64,000 nt of DNA from Phlebotomus papatasi (taxonomy: Eukaryota > Arthropoda > Insecta > Diptera > Psychodidae). The notes under the pieces were generated by a model. That model did not search any database. It was not told where the DNA came from and was given only the letters and a program-made list of their open reading frames with translations. The stretch spans positions 16,275,078-16,339,077 of the forward strand of contig NC_077224.1 in the NCBI RefSeq assembly GCF_024763615.1, written 5' to 3'. Position 1 is the stretch's first letter; every line of letters starts with the position of its first letter. The translations under genes and the position numbers were made by a program. Of this stretch, positions 29,257-40,024 are shown in pieces.

Positions 29257-30224
29257 TTATCCCACAATTTGGTCGGTTGCGTTGATAGCAGTCTCAATGA
29301 GGAGGAGTTTGAACTGAGCTTTAAGGAGGAATGGCAACAAGGGCCACAGAAGAACATTGCCGGCGGCAAGTTCAGTTAGGTTTGCAGCCAATTCAGATAA
29401 ATTGGATGAAGCATTCAGAAGAGGGTCAAGGAATGTGTCACCTCCAGCAAGGAAATTGGTAACAACACTGGAAACGTCGTTGATATTGAAAACGGGAGCA
29501 ATGTCATCGAGACTGAGATTGGGCAGGGAAAAACTGCTGAGGAGTCCTCCAGTGAAGCCCGAAACGGTGTCCATCATGGTATTGAGGTTGCCTGGCATGG
29601 TGCCTCCGGTGCAGAAATTGTTAATGACATCACTGAGGAGATTGTTGATGTCTTCCATGAGGGTTGTTCCACTTGTGGGACTAAGGTTTCCAGACAAGGT
29701 ATTATCTATTCCTTCAATCACATTATCAGCTGCGGTTTGGAAGCTGTCTGCGATGTCGTTGGTAGTATCGGCCATGGTATCTGCTGTATTATCAATTACG
29801 GTCTCCATCTGATCGATGCCACTTGCTGCAGTATCTGCAACGGTACCGATTATGGGTACATCTTCCACGACGTCAGCCATAACGTCCGCAGTGTCTGATA
29901 CAATATCCGTTGCACCATCTATAACGTTGGTAGCTGTATCGGTAAAAGTGTTAACAACATTGCTGGCTGTATCAGTAATGGTCTTGAAGATGCTGCCAAA
30001 AAGTCCTGGAAACGGTGATGCTGTTGCCAGCTGAAAAAAAAATTAATTTTTCTAGCTAGATTCAATTTGAACAGCTCAGGTTCGAACCTAGGGACACTTG
30101 CATCATAGAGCGAGCACTCCACTTAGCATCAGACTAATAAGTTTCACCATCGAGCTTTTGCCACTCGTTAGTATCTTACCTGAAGGGTGCACAGCACAGC
30201 CAAAACAGCCACACAAATTTTCAT
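29257..30224 (-). CDS. Secreted acidic amphipathic repeat protein, 272 aa, unrecognised
   Basis: Two exons: 30224-30180 (15 codons) and 30030-29257 (257 codons plus stop). They are joined by a 149-nt GT-AG intron in phase 0 that splits the signal peptide (MKICVAVLAVLCTLQ|LATA). The mature N-terminal half is a run of degenerate ~11-residue amphipathic units such as TDTASNVVNTF and TDTATNVIDGA, strongly acidic and lacking Lys. The second half has one Cys, glycine-rich turns and hydrophobic helices (LLWPLLPFLLKAQFKLLL) with three N-x-S/T sequons (NASS, NLSE, NLTE). I do not recognise the family. Like the 726-aa protein it is secreted and made of amphipathic helices, but charge and detailed sequence differ. 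AATAAA lies 31 bases past the stop. Confidence 0.82.
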
Positions 30225-30337
30225 GATTGATTCTCTCTCTTTGTTTTACTAGAGCAATAATCAGAATTAATATCAAAATAAACCCTACCGAATGGGTAGA
30301 AAAATCGACACTGCAAATGGATTTCTTCTTCAGGAGA

Positions 30338-30346
30338 CTTTTTATA
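30338..30346 (-). promoter_or_regulatory. TATA box of the 272-aa secreted protein gene
   Basis: TATAAAAAG on the minus strand, about 115 bases before the ATG, with a GCAGTG initiator-like site about 35 bases downstream (around 30311). It is a clear core promoter for a short secretory gene. Confidence 0.6.
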
Positions 30347-31030
30347 GGCACGATAAAAATTTGAGGAAGATTCCTCCAACCATCTGAATAAATCCAACAA
30401 TATTGAACTTTGGACGATTAATTAATAGTGGTATAAATTAAAATATCAAATAGATTAAAGAGCCATTTGTGTAATCATATTTCAGATGATTTTCCAATAG
30501 CTTAAGAACGATCTTTTTGGAAAAAATGTGCGTATTTTTTTTAATATTGTCGTCATTAAATTCAATCGATCATCACGTTTTTATTATTACAAAATATGTT
30601 TATTTTAATTGTACATTTGGCGAGACATGTTTTTTCTTTCACATAGAAAATTTGTCTAGTTTCTAATTAAATCTATTTGAGAGTTTTCGCAATACTGTCT
30701 CAAATAAGGTTCTTATTATGTTATTTTCACGAGATAAACACATGGAGTTTTTTTGTTAGTACCGTCGTTGCGGGTGACTTTGCACTCTATTGTCTGTAAG
30801 GGCCATGACAGACATGAGGATTAGCCGAGAGACGGCTTAGCGTAATTATATTAGAAATAATGGTTAAACTACCTTTCCATCATTTTCCACTAAGTCGTCT
30901 CTCGGCTTAAGTCGTAAGTGTGTCTAGGGCATAAGACTCTTAAATTCTAGCACTTTTAGTGATGATCTTCGCCGATCCGGTCTACCATGTCAAAGTGTAT
31001 AGGACAGGATATGCCATGTATCAAGAAACG
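30347..31030. other. Intergenic with one hairpin element
   Basis: AT-rich upstream sequence of the secreted-protein gene. At 30797-30932 an inverted-repeat element is visible: AAGGGCCATGACAGAC, ATTAGCCGAGAGACGGCTTA against TAAGTCGTCTCTCGGCTTAA, and GTGTGTCTAGGGCATAAG. Nothing coding. Confidence 0.55.
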
Positions 31031-31350
31031 TACACTCACCCCGGGATTAAGCACATTTTCCAGACCGAAAAAAACGCGCGAAATGGCATTAGGCATCGAA
31101 AAAATTTGCATACTTGCAGGGGCGTTCTTTTGAGTAAATCTGCCGTAGAATGAATTTCGCGCGGAGTAAAAGTAGTTCAAAAAAAAAGTTTCAACTGTTT
31201 TATAGACAAGTATTAACAAACAGTACTTTTTGGCCAGTTCTTCAATAAATGGTTAGAATATTTAAAAAATTTACCTTAATAAAAGAAATTAGAGATTTAT
31301 TCTGAAAAAGTAGCAAAATATTTTAAAATTTCCCGCGTCGCAAAATAATA

Positions 31351-31496
31351 GCCGTACTCACTATGGCGTTGTTATCTCGTAATCTCCGTAATCTGTTATC
31401 TTGTTATAATTTTTCATATATAAAATACATTACGAGAACATAACGAGATAACGAGATAACGATATTACAAGATAACAGCGCCATAGTGAGTACGGC
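31351..31496. mobile_element. Hairpin MITE with GCCGTACTCACTATGGCG ends
   Basis: GCCGTACTCACTATGGCG and CGCCATAGTGAGTACGGC are exact inverses, flanked by TA. The arms continue imperfectly with TTATCTCGTAATCTC and GAGATAACGAGATAAC. Confidence 0.85.
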
Positions 31497-31501
31497 TAAT
31501 A

Positions 31502-31821
31502 TACACTCAACTCTTCGTTATCCGGCACTTCGTTATCCGGGTGACAGCTGCCAAACACTGGCGGTTGATATATTCAAAATTATTTTCACTAAACATGAAG
31601 TTTGTCCAGAGTGAAATTAAGTATTATTAACATTGTATCGAAGTTTTTAATACATAATTGTGATAAAAAATGAAACATAAGCACACCATGAAAAAATTTT
31701 TTTTTCTTTGTCAGACAGAAAATAAATTCACACTGCACAAAATAGAAAAACCGTTGATCATTCAAAAAACCTAAATGTCATTTTGTCCCCCAGTCAGCCG
31801 GATAACGAAGAGTCTACTGTA
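31502..31821. mobile_element. Pogo/Tigger-like MITE
   Basis: Between TA dinucleotides: left CTCTTCGTTATCCGG and right CCGGATAACGAAGAGTCTACTG. The CAGTAGACTCT terminus is shared with elements at 36488, 47173 and 63665, as in deletion derivatives of pogo/Tigger transposons. That assignment is by terminus only. Confidence 0.7.
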
Positions 31822-32039
31822 CATTCAGGCGTATTTCAAAAATGATTTCCCAAAGTGAAAGTGACTCCCAAAGGTAGGCAAACTTGCATAATTGTATGTG
31901 CATAATTCCGTCAGGTGGGTCAGATGCATAATCCCGCAGGACTTAATGCCGGGACTGAGTGTACAAGAGATCCTCAAAATGATACTTGTAGTTTCAGTAA
32001 TATATTCAATAAAATACAAATATAGGTTCTTCCTGAAGT

Positions 32040-32132
32040 GGCGGAGGATCGACAAGCGTGGGCTGCTAAATTGGGTGTCATGGGCGCGCGACCCCAATAG
32101 GGATAAGCGATTGAAAATGAATGAATGAATGA
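32040..32132 (+). mobile_element. Probable non-LTR element or SINE 3' tail
   Basis: GC-richer sequence (GCGGAGGATCGACAAGCGTG, GCGCGCGACCCCAATAGGGA) ends in GATTGAAAATGAATGAATGA, a short tetranucleotide tail typical of retroposed 3' ends. No reverse transcriptase frame is visible, so the copy is heavily truncated. Confidence 0.5.
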
Positions 32133-32210
32133 AATATAGGTATTTTGCCAAAAAAAACGGCGCCGTGAAAAAGTTATCTGAAGGTGTCATTCCAAAACCG
32201 ATTTCAGAGT

Positions 32211-32712
32211 AGTAAATTACCCAAATCTATTTTTTTTATAATTGTGATACTCCGATTTTCTAAAAGTGTTCCGATCGAGCTGAACTTCACAGGGTATATG
32301 TTTTTAACATCTCTGATGCCGAAAATGGTAGGCCGCCATTTTCGGGTCCGGCCGGCCGTCCGGTCGTCCGTAGTACGCAATATCTTCGGATTGGAAAGAG
32401 ATATTTTCATATTTTTTTTTTAAAAAAATATATCTACTTGCGCGTACGACGATTTCTATGCTATTAGTTTTTTGAAAAACCGGTTCTAAACCGGTTTAAA
32501 ACCGGTTTTTCTAGGTTTTCTCGAAATTGGCCTATGCAATTTGAACCATTTTATGTTCATGTTGTAGCGCTACTTGAGTAGACCAAATTAAAAAAAAATT
32601 GGAGATTGCTCCATGATTTCTCGAGATATTTTAAGTTGAAGATTGTAATTTTAAGAAATTTTGCTCGTAGCGTCGTCGGGTGGGAAAAAAAGCGGGAGAA
32701 GCGGCGTGACAC
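32211..32712 (+). repeat. Interspersed repeat family R, copy 2 (uninterrupted)
   Basis: Colinear with 10030-10690. It lacks the hairpin at the equivalent of 10451-10598, giving an empty site near 32630 (CTCGAGATATTTT). It contains a run of AACCGGTT palindromes near 32480. Both copies end GGGAAAAAAAGCGGGAGAAG, followed by GGCGT. Confidence 0.75.
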
Positions 32713-32713
32713 C

Positions 32714-32933
32714 TAGGGCCAATTTTTGAAATTCTCACTCGCACCCGCGAGCTCTTTAGTGGCCGAGAGAAATTGACTCGCACACCCCGGAAATTCTTGA
32801 GTACGTGCAACGAGTTATTTATGTTATAAAGAAGTCGTTACAGAAGGATTTGAATCTGCGGGGTGTGCGAGTCAATTTCTCTCGGCCACTAAAGAGCTCG
32901 CGGGTGCTAGTGAGAGTTTCAAAAATTAGCCCT
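32714..32933. mobile_element. Hairpin element with ~72-base near-perfect arms
   Basis: AGGGCCAATTTTTGAAATTC and GAGCTCTTTAGTGGCCGAGA on the left are mirrored by TCTCGGCCACTAAAGAGCTC and TTTCAAAAATTAGCCCT on the right, around an AT-rich 70-base centre. The high arm identity suggests a recent insertion. Confidence 0.85.
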
Positions 32934-33052
32934 CAGATGCAGTTAGCACAGTTGCTGAGGCAACCGACGACGATATGTAGAATCCGACCTAGGTCAAAGG
33001 CTTTTTTGGATACAGGGAGTCTAAGATAAAAAAAAAATTTGACACTCTCATG

Positions 33053-33273
33053 TAGGGGAAAGTGCCCATGCTTGATACCATTGGAAGCTTTGTTATGACT
33101 AAATTTTCTATGTTTCACAATATATATGTGACTCATCGCAACCATATTTTGAAAACTATGGGAAAGTGGCCAATTTTTAAAATATATTGCGGAGTCACGT
33201 TTATTGAAAAACATAGGAAAAATTTAATCATTACGAAGCTTTCAACGGTATCAAGCATGGGCACTTTCCCTTA
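33053..33273. mobile_element. Hairpin MITE with GGGGAAAGTGCCCATGC ends
   Basis: GGGGAAAGTGCCCATGCTTG and CAAGCATGGGCACTTTCCC are inverted, with arms extending through TGATACCATTGGAAGC against GCTTTCAACGGTATCA. The larger element at 36446-37770 has the same termini. Confidence 0.85.
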
Positions 33274-33476
33274 TCAGAGTGATCTATGATTGTCAAAACG
33301 TGTAAATAGAAAATTTGGGCCCGATCTGACGAGATCGCATTTCACCTGTGACCACAAATACTGAGATTGTAAAGAATGTCAGCTAACTTAGAATATATCA
33401 GGTAAAAAAATCTTTCCGAGTTGAAAGAGACGCCTGGTACCAGGTGTTATTGCAAAGTTCTTTTGTTGCTTTTGTA
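33274..33476. other. Short intergenic stretch
   Basis: Unremarkable sequence with one short self-complementary CTGGTACCAG near 33434. No gene seen. Confidence 0.45.
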
Positions 33477-34250
33477 TAGGGTAAATTAAACTAATTCAAA
33501 ACCTGCTCCAAATGGAAATTTTTCGCTACTCCAAATGGAAACTTCATTGTTTTTATGATAAATACAGTACTAAATTACTATATTTATATATTTTCTATAC
33601 CACAGTTTCATTATTGAGTTAATTTTGCTTCAAATATGACGAAAATCCATTCATATTCACAAATTTTAATTTGTTAATTTCTCAGAAAAATTAAAAGTGT
33701 TCCTTTTCACCATCGATTTTTTCATCGATCGACCGTGTTTTCCAATGAAAAACACAATGAGGTGACTGTTGTTTATTCGTTTTGTTTAACATTTATGTCA
33801 TATTTCTCGCTAATTTCAACTAAAATAATTACTTATTTCGTGAACAAAAAGGATTTTGAACTAAAAGTGTCTGCAAGTGCTTCAATAGGAAACCCCGAAA
33901 ATATGATTTTTTTGGAGAGATTTTCTTATTGTTTTAGATGAGAAAGGAGAAAAGACCAGGAATAAGAACAAATCCTGCTCTCAGGAGCAATTCAACAAGG
34001 TTTTGGAAGCCTTTTGTCGCGGTTTCACTTGAACTGTTTGTCTCCAATTAGAAACATTCCCTTGTCTCCATTTGGATTAATATGTTTCCAATACAAGCAT
34101 TTTACTATTGTAACTAAACAGTAACATTCTAGAAGAGTCAAGGAGCAAATTTATGTAATTCTCTTCGGAAAAAATATGAACTTAATGTGTTGAATCTTCT
34201 GCCAAAGTTAAGGCGTCTGGAAATGGTTCTGAATTAGGCCATTTACCCTA
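33477..34250 (+). mobile_element. TIR element family H, copy 1
   Basis: TA-flanked, with ends GGGTAAATTAAACTAATTC and GAATTAGGCCATTTACCC. The interior repeats TCCAAATGGAAA-like words and holds GGAAACCCCGAAAATATGAT. An inverted, longer copy lies at 37933-38910 on the other side of PREB. No transposase frame is evident. Confidence 0.8.
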
Positions 34251-34497
34251 CAGTGAGAAAAAAACGGGGGTGCAATTAACTTTTTTTCCTCGTAACTTTA
34301 ACACTTTTTAGGTGTAAAAATATACCAACATTTTTTAATGCTAAATTTACACCTTTTTAAGGGTAAAATTAACACGAAAAAGGGTAACTTTAACCCATAA
34401 TACACCTAAAAAGGGTAATATTTACACCGATTTTGGATCAATACTGCAGGGTAAAATTAACATTTCCGTAATGTTATTTTAACTTTTTCGGATTTCC
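34251..34497 (+). mobile_element. MITE family A, copy 5 (right end lost)
   Basis: It begins CAGTGAGAAAAAAACGGGG immediately after family H copy 1, matches the family throughout, and stops at CTTTTTCGGATTTC without the terminal CTCAGTG. No target duplication can be scored. Confidence 0.85.
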
Positions 34498-34818
34498 AAA
34501 ATCAATTCATAAAATCGACAAAGTTGTATTTTTTTAATAATTGTTTTTATTTTAATCACTTTTGTCCTAAAATTTTCAATATTAATTTGATTAATTTACA
34601 TATAAGCGGTATTTGATTCTTGGTTGAAACTGGCTCAGCATCTTTTGTCCACTTTTCGGCGCTTCTGAGGTTCGATTTCCGGAGTGCAAGTTTTTCTCAT
34701 TTGTTTTTTCGAGGTATTTTCCTGGGGATGCCCCTGGGCAAGGTAAAAAAAATGCAACTCTCCATTTTTAAGTATACGAGAAATCTTATTGATAAGGGAA
34801 TAAATATTGAACAATTAG
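34498..34818 (-). other. Probable 3' UTR of PREB
   Basis: AT-rich sequence downstream of the PREB stop on the minus strand. TTTATT at 34546-34551 (AATAAA on the minus strand) would give a 3' UTR of about 290 bases, ending close to the truncated MITE. A 34650-34740 island is GC-richer and not explained. Confidence 0.45.
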
Positions 34819-36177
34819 CTACAATCCCATGTAAGAGCACAGCATGAATGTGAGAAAGAGAATGACGATGATGAGGATAATTGCTGCCCAGGCGGGAAGG
34901 GTATCTGTTGGGAGAGAAGATAAGATTGTTTTTTTTTTTTTGGCGTTGCAGGGGGTTTTTGGTTTTTACTTACGTCTGTACTGGAGACTGTGGATGCAGA
35001 TGCGATTGTCCACGGAGATGGAGAGAACAGCTGCTTCGGAATCGCTGGAGATGGCTGGGCCATCGGAGCTGAGAACGGGCAAAAATTGAAGTCCGGTGAC
35101 AAACATGGAATGGGCATTGGGTATATGGAGCACTCGCTGAAGGCTGAAGGCAATGTGAATGGACACTGAGCCACTGAACATGGTTCCAATTGCCACGAAA
35201 CGTCCGTCATCTCGCACCGAGAGTGCCGAGAGACTTTCATCGACGCCAACTGCTCGCTGTAGGATTCCCGTTTCCGGATCCCATTGCTGCAGGAAACCTT
35301 TCTGCTTTCCGGACTTGCCCAGTGGATTGGCCAGAGTGAACAGGCGACATTTGTTCCTCTTGTCCTCAATCACGCCAAAGCGGCAGCGTTTGAAGAGATA
35401 CTTGATACCTTCCGGCGGTTGCCAGGTAAGTGTTCCTGCTTCCTTTCCCGTAGCCACATCCCAGACCACTCCCAAGCCATCTTTGGCTATTGACACCACG
35501 AGTTTCCCATCTGGACTGAAATCCAGGTCATCCAGTTCTTTCGAATGTGCCGCAATGTCACGTGATTTGGTCATTCGGGGAAAATTCCACAGCCTCAGGC
35601 GACCATCTGTCCCACCTGTGGCCATCAACTTACAATCCCAGCTCAATCGCACCACCCTCTGGATTGGTTCCCTGTCCAGAAAATCCGTCTGTACCGAGTC
35701 TCCTGGCTTGATGTCAAATGACAGACGTCTGAAGGACATTTTCCTTTCCGGAGGGATATCCTCAACTCCCGAATTCTGAGATTGACGCGTGGACGTGCGT
35801 CTCTGACGAACAGTTGTCTTCTCCGTCTCTCCCTCCTTTCCACTGCCCGTAGATTCATCGATTACCTTAGTATTTACATGATACATCTGACAATGACTCT
35901 CCTGACCAGCCACAAGAAATGACCGTCGACCGTCACTTCGGACGGCACAGTTCATAACGACACTGGGTCCAGTCTCATGCCTGATGACCTCTTCAGCCAC
36001 AAATCTGTCTCCGTTGTGGTAAATCTCGTAGATTTCAAATCCATTGGCCACACCAGTCTTTGAGGATCCTCCTCCGCCAGCCACCAAAACATGACGACTG
36101 CTCAGCATTTCGATGGAGTACAGCGGGAAATTCACTCGCGCCAGAAGGCCCTCATTGGGCCGACGAATTGGTGGCAT
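34819..36177 (-). CDS. PREB: Prolactin regulatory element-binding protein / Sec12 homologue (Sar1 exchange factor)
   Basis: Two exons, 36177-34974 and 34904-34819, with a 69-nt GT-AG intron. The join gives 430 codons, 429 residues, close to animal PREB. It starts MPPIRRPNEGLLARVNFPLYSI. The body forms a seven-bladed beta-propeller with recognisable WD40 blades (LSWDCKLMATGGTDGRLRLW; LDFSPDGKLVVSIAKDGLGVVW; later blades ending ISVDNRICIHSL). A basic Ser/Arg-rich insertion lies about residues 120-165. The short last exon encodes the C-terminal anchor (LPAWAAIILIIVILFLTFML) and a tiny lumenal tail. In the family this ER protein activates the GTPase Sar1 to start COPII coat assembly. The ATG is chosen by homology; the upstream frame is open but has no ATG. 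The final exon carrying the anchor is too short to be noticed without splicing. Confidence 0.9.
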
Positions 36178-36445
36178 TTCGGAAGCCACTGCACTAGCTA
36201 GGAATCCTGATTTTGGGCTTTTCGCGGAGCTCCGGAGGATTCTTCCACGTTTTCTCTTTCTGTCACGCACAAACACACACAAACAGGCGGCTGGAAGTGT
36301 GACTGGAAGGTCATGTCACTTCCAATGGACATTCAAAAACTATGTCGTTATTCAAGGGGGAGTTATCTCATCGCTGGAACAAAAAATACTCGCTTGCTTT
36401 TGGTAAGTTAAATGTTAAAAATCTAACACATTTTTTAATCCTCAG
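36178..36445. other. PREB upstream region
   Basis: Holds the PREB 5' UTR and promoter on the minus strand. No TATA box is evident, as expected of a housekeeping gene. A GC-rich stretch lies at 36200-36340. Confidence 0.45.
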
Positions 36446-37770
36446 TAGGGGAAAGTGTCCATTCTTGATACGATCCAAGCTTAATAATACAGTAGTCTCT
36501 CGCTAATTCGGCTCTTTTAAAATCGGGTTACTTTCTAATTCGGGCAGCAGTTAAATTTGAAAAAAGTTTGTTGACATTTTTCAAGTTCGATTATGATTAT
36601 CGAATCAAGAAAATATGCTCAAATTTGCTATGTTCTCTTAGTTCTGATGTGTTTTTGTATTATTAAGAGATTTTCATGAAATTTACAATATTATATGAGC
36701 ATATAAACTTAATATGTGCATGCGGATGAACAAAAAGTCGTTGCGTTTCAAAAAATTTGTCGCCCGAATTTCTCTCTAATTCCGGTGACATTTTGGTCCC
36801 ATGCCCGAATTTGAGAGAGTCTACTGTAACTATTTTTTTCTATGTTAATCAATAGTTTTGACTCATAGCAATATATTTCAATAGCTGGTTCTAAGCCTCA
36901 TATTTCCTAAAAAAGATTAGGATCCTAGCTCTTTTTTCCTAGTTTCAGGAAGTAAAAATCAGAAATAGGTCCAAAACTGTAATTACAATACATGATATTT
37001 CATAAGTTTTTTCTTAATTAATGTCGCTATACTGGAAAACTGCTATCATAGGCACATAGAGGGTTCATCAGTATTATTTATGCAAAAATATTTTTACTCG
37101 GTGGACACTGTTTTTGTGGGTAGTGACAAATTCATAAATTCTACCTGTGTCTATCCTACATTTTAAGAAGAGTCCATGAATAATAATTTAAATGTAGCAA
37201 TTCTATCATTAAATGATTCTTTCATAATTACACCTATTGTAATCCTCCAATTTTATCGACAATTGACATAGCCTTCAACACTGTTGCCTGAATTTTAAGG
37301 TTGCAAAGTGACATTTTCATGGACTCAAAGTGAAAAAATGGTTTTCGCTAGCGCCCTAATGTCATAAAAACACCGCTTAGAAAAGTTACATAAAAGTGAT
37401 TTTAAAACTAATAACTAGTTGTACAAACGATTTTAGTAGATAGATTATAGTTCCGTCTAAACATTGATGTGCAATTTTTGGTATCCGGTGAAATTTTTAC
37501 AGTGAAAATGGGCCTTCGAATTCTCGAATCAATCATTATACAGGAAGGCCCCGGACCCAACTTGTATAAAAATCGCCACTGAATTTCCATTTTCTTCTTG
37601 AAGAAAATCTAAGGATTTCCAGGAACTATTTGAGGTGGGATTATGAACCTAATAAGTGATACATTTTTTTGTCATAGTGGAAGAATCGCTTCGGTTTGTG
37701 TGTTAAATCAGAAAAAAATCACGAACCTTGGATATCATTTTACAGTATCAAGCATGGGCGCTTTCCCCTA
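36446..37770. mobile_element. TIR element (GGGGAAAGTGTCCAT ends) hosting a pogo-like MITE
   Basis: GGGGAAAGTGTCCATTCTTG and CAAGCATGGGCGCTTTCCCC between TA dinucleotides. The termini match the short hairpin MITE at 33053-33273, so that one may be its internal deletion derivative. A pogo-like element sits at 36488-36828, and a repeat R-like fragment begins near 37229. Confidence 0.75.
36488..36828. mobile_element. Pogo/Tigger-like MITE
   Basis: CAGTAGTCTCTCGCTAATTC on the left and GAATTTGAGAGAGTCTACTG on the right between TA dinucleotides. The subterminal words TCGGG and CCCGAATT extend the inverse match. Confidence 0.8.
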
Positions 37771-37932
37771 TCACCCGTATCACCATTTTCGCTCTGAATA
37801 TATGGATAGGGAATTGAGCATGTATGACAGCTTACTGATGCGGGGTTTTGCGCTAGTGTGCGGTTTTTTCAATTCTCGGTTTTTTTGCATGCGGTATGCT
37901 TCCACATTTATTTTAGTTTTTCGCTAATTAAG

Positions 37933-38910
37933 TAGGGTAAATGACCTAATTCAAAACCATTTCCAGACACTTTAACTTTGACAGAAGATTCAACACATTA
38001 TGTTCATATTTTTTCTGAAGAGAATTAAAGGTTTTCTTTATTTCTTTAATTATATATGCTTCCAAGAGCGCAAGCTCAAAAGCATAATTAATTTAAAATA
38101 AATAAATAAATAAATAAATAAATAACATAACATAAATTTGCTCCTTGACTCTTCTAGAATGTTACTGTTTAGTGAAAATTCTTTAGATATAATTTGAAAT
38201 ACAACTTAAATACAAGAAAATACGCAAGCGTAAAATGCTTCTATTGGACACATATTAATCCAAATGGAGACAAGGGAAAGTTTCTAATTGGAGACAAACA
38301 GTGTAAGTAAAATCGCGACGAAAGGCTTCCAAAACCTTGTTGAATTGCTCTTGAGTGCAGAATTTGTTCTTATTCTTGGTTTTTTCTCTTTTCCCATCTA
38401 AAAAAATAAGAAAATCTCCCAAAAAAATCATATTTTCGGGGTTTCCTATTGAAGCATTTGTAGGCACTTCAGAAAGACCCTTTTTGTTCACGAAATAAGT
38501 AATTATTTAATTTGAAAACTTCACGTACCATTAACAATAAAGATTAACACTTAAATTCCTTAAATTAACTAAAATAACCAGAAATATGACATAAATATTA
38601 AACAAAACGAATAAACAAAATCACCTAATTGTGTTTTTCATTGGAAAACATGGTCAGATATATGAACAATTCAATGGTGAAAAGGAACACTTTTAATTTT
38701 TCTGAGAAATTAACAAATTAAAATTTGTGAATATGAATGGATTTTCGCTTTATTTGGAGCAAAATTAACTAAATAATGAAACTGTGGTAATAGAAAATTA
38801 TATAAATGATAATTTAGTACTGTATTTATTATGAAAACAATGACATTTCCATTTGGAATAGAGAAAAATTTCCATTTGGAGAAGGTTTTGAATTAGCTTA
38901 ATTTACCCTA
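37933..38910 (-). mobile_element. TIR element family H, copy 2 (inverted)
   Basis: It is the inverse of 33477-34250: it begins GGGTAAATGACCTAATTC and ends GAATTAGCTTAATTTACCC, with ATCATATTTTCGGGGTTTCC inside. It also carries a tetranucleotide microsatellite (AAAT repeats, about 38096-38125). TA flanks both ends. Confidence 0.8.
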
Positions 38911-38911
38911 C

Positions 38912-39183
38912 TGGCACACCTTTTAGAAGATCAAGAAAATTTCATGAAATCGGAATTCACATCATTTTCCTTCTCATGTTTGCTTAGGTCTCCTATACAT
39001 TATCGCACTCTTCTTCTTCCTTTGAACATCACCTCAAATTTAATTTAGTTCAGTATAAATATAAAATCTAATTTGAAGCGGGAAAATGTCAGATAGATAT
39101 ATGGGAAACGTTTAAAAGAGAAAATGATGTGAATTTTAATTTAATGAAATTTTCCTGCTCTAAAGGGTGGGCGGTCGAGGCCA
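38912..39183. mobile_element. MITE family B, copy 4
   Basis: Left end GGCACACCTTTTAGAAG, then GAAAATTTCATGAAATCGGA; right end TAATGAAATTTTCCTGCTCT. It directly abuts family H copy 2. Confidence 0.65.
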
Positions 39184-40024
39184 TTACTGCTTAACCCATT
39201 CCTTACCATGGTATTATACATCATACGCAAATTGAGTGATTTTAATGATTTATTCCAGAGCAATTGATATTCGAATTTCTGTCGGGAATGAATTTTTAGT
39301 TACTTTAGTCCTTCAATTACTTGGAAAAAAATAGCCCGACAGAGATTGCAATACATTTTGTTGTTCTTTTCTCGCTTTGCGTGAAGTCATCCCGTCGAAT
39401 TCAGACGACATCCCGTCGAATTTCTTAAAAATGACCTCCATCCTCTTTCCTGATTTGAATTCTAGTTGCCAATTTGTTTTCTTGGATAGTTACTCTATCT
39501 AAATCAAAAGAGTTTGTAATGAATTAATGTACAGAATTTAAATTCAGTGACCTGTTTGAGGGCGGCTCCTCGCGCCCCCATCAGAGTTAATTTTTTTTTC
39601 TTTTCAAAAAATTCATCTATTAATCTGTAGGAATAGGAAACTAATCCCAAAATATGAACATTCTATCTCAAGTATTTCTGGTACATTGACTGAATGGGTT
39701 AATCCAAATTCCAGTAAATTTGAATTTCCAGCCTTCTGAACGCGTTCTGTGGCTGGAAAGGCTGGAAAGATACTGGAAGTATTTTCATGATTGGAACAAT
39801 GACAACTCAGCTGATTGTCAAATAAGCTGTCAAATTGGAGTACAAGAATCTTATCAGTGCACAAGAGCTTTGTTATTATTCCACTTTTCTGCACAGTAAA
39901 ATGTTCTTTGCAATTGAATGAGTGTCTCAGTGAATTTACGAAAGACTTTTTCATCGAGTTCAAGAAGAATTCAAGCCATCATCTGCCTGGGATTGAGTGG
40001 AAAAGTGTTGTGAAAAGACAGGAG
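39184..40024. other. Chitinase upstream region
   Basis: Unique-looking sequence leading to the chitinase start. A TCAGTG initiator-like site occurs near 39854 (CTTATCAGTGCAC, which also contains a GATA motif). A six-codon upstream ORF begins near 39900. The in-frame stretch before the ATG has no other methionine codon. No other gene is seen. Confidence 0.5.

Larger units (their letters stand above)
31031..31963. mobile_element. TIR element (CACTCACCCCGGGATTAAG ends) hosting two others
   Basis: Ends CACTCACCCCGGGATTAAG and CTTAATGCCGGGACTGAGTG are inverted with a few mismatches and lie between TA dinucleotides. The interior carries a hairpin at 31351-31496 and a pogo-like MITE at 31502-31821. 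No transposase is visible. Confidence 0.7.

Noticed and set aside
35159..35779. 206-codon plus-strand frame over PREB
   Set aside because: Antisense to well-supported WD40 coding sequence, with no recognisable motif.
39817..40024. In-frame extension of the chitinase upstream of MSQQQ
   Set aside because: No ATG in that frame; the first methionine is at 40025.
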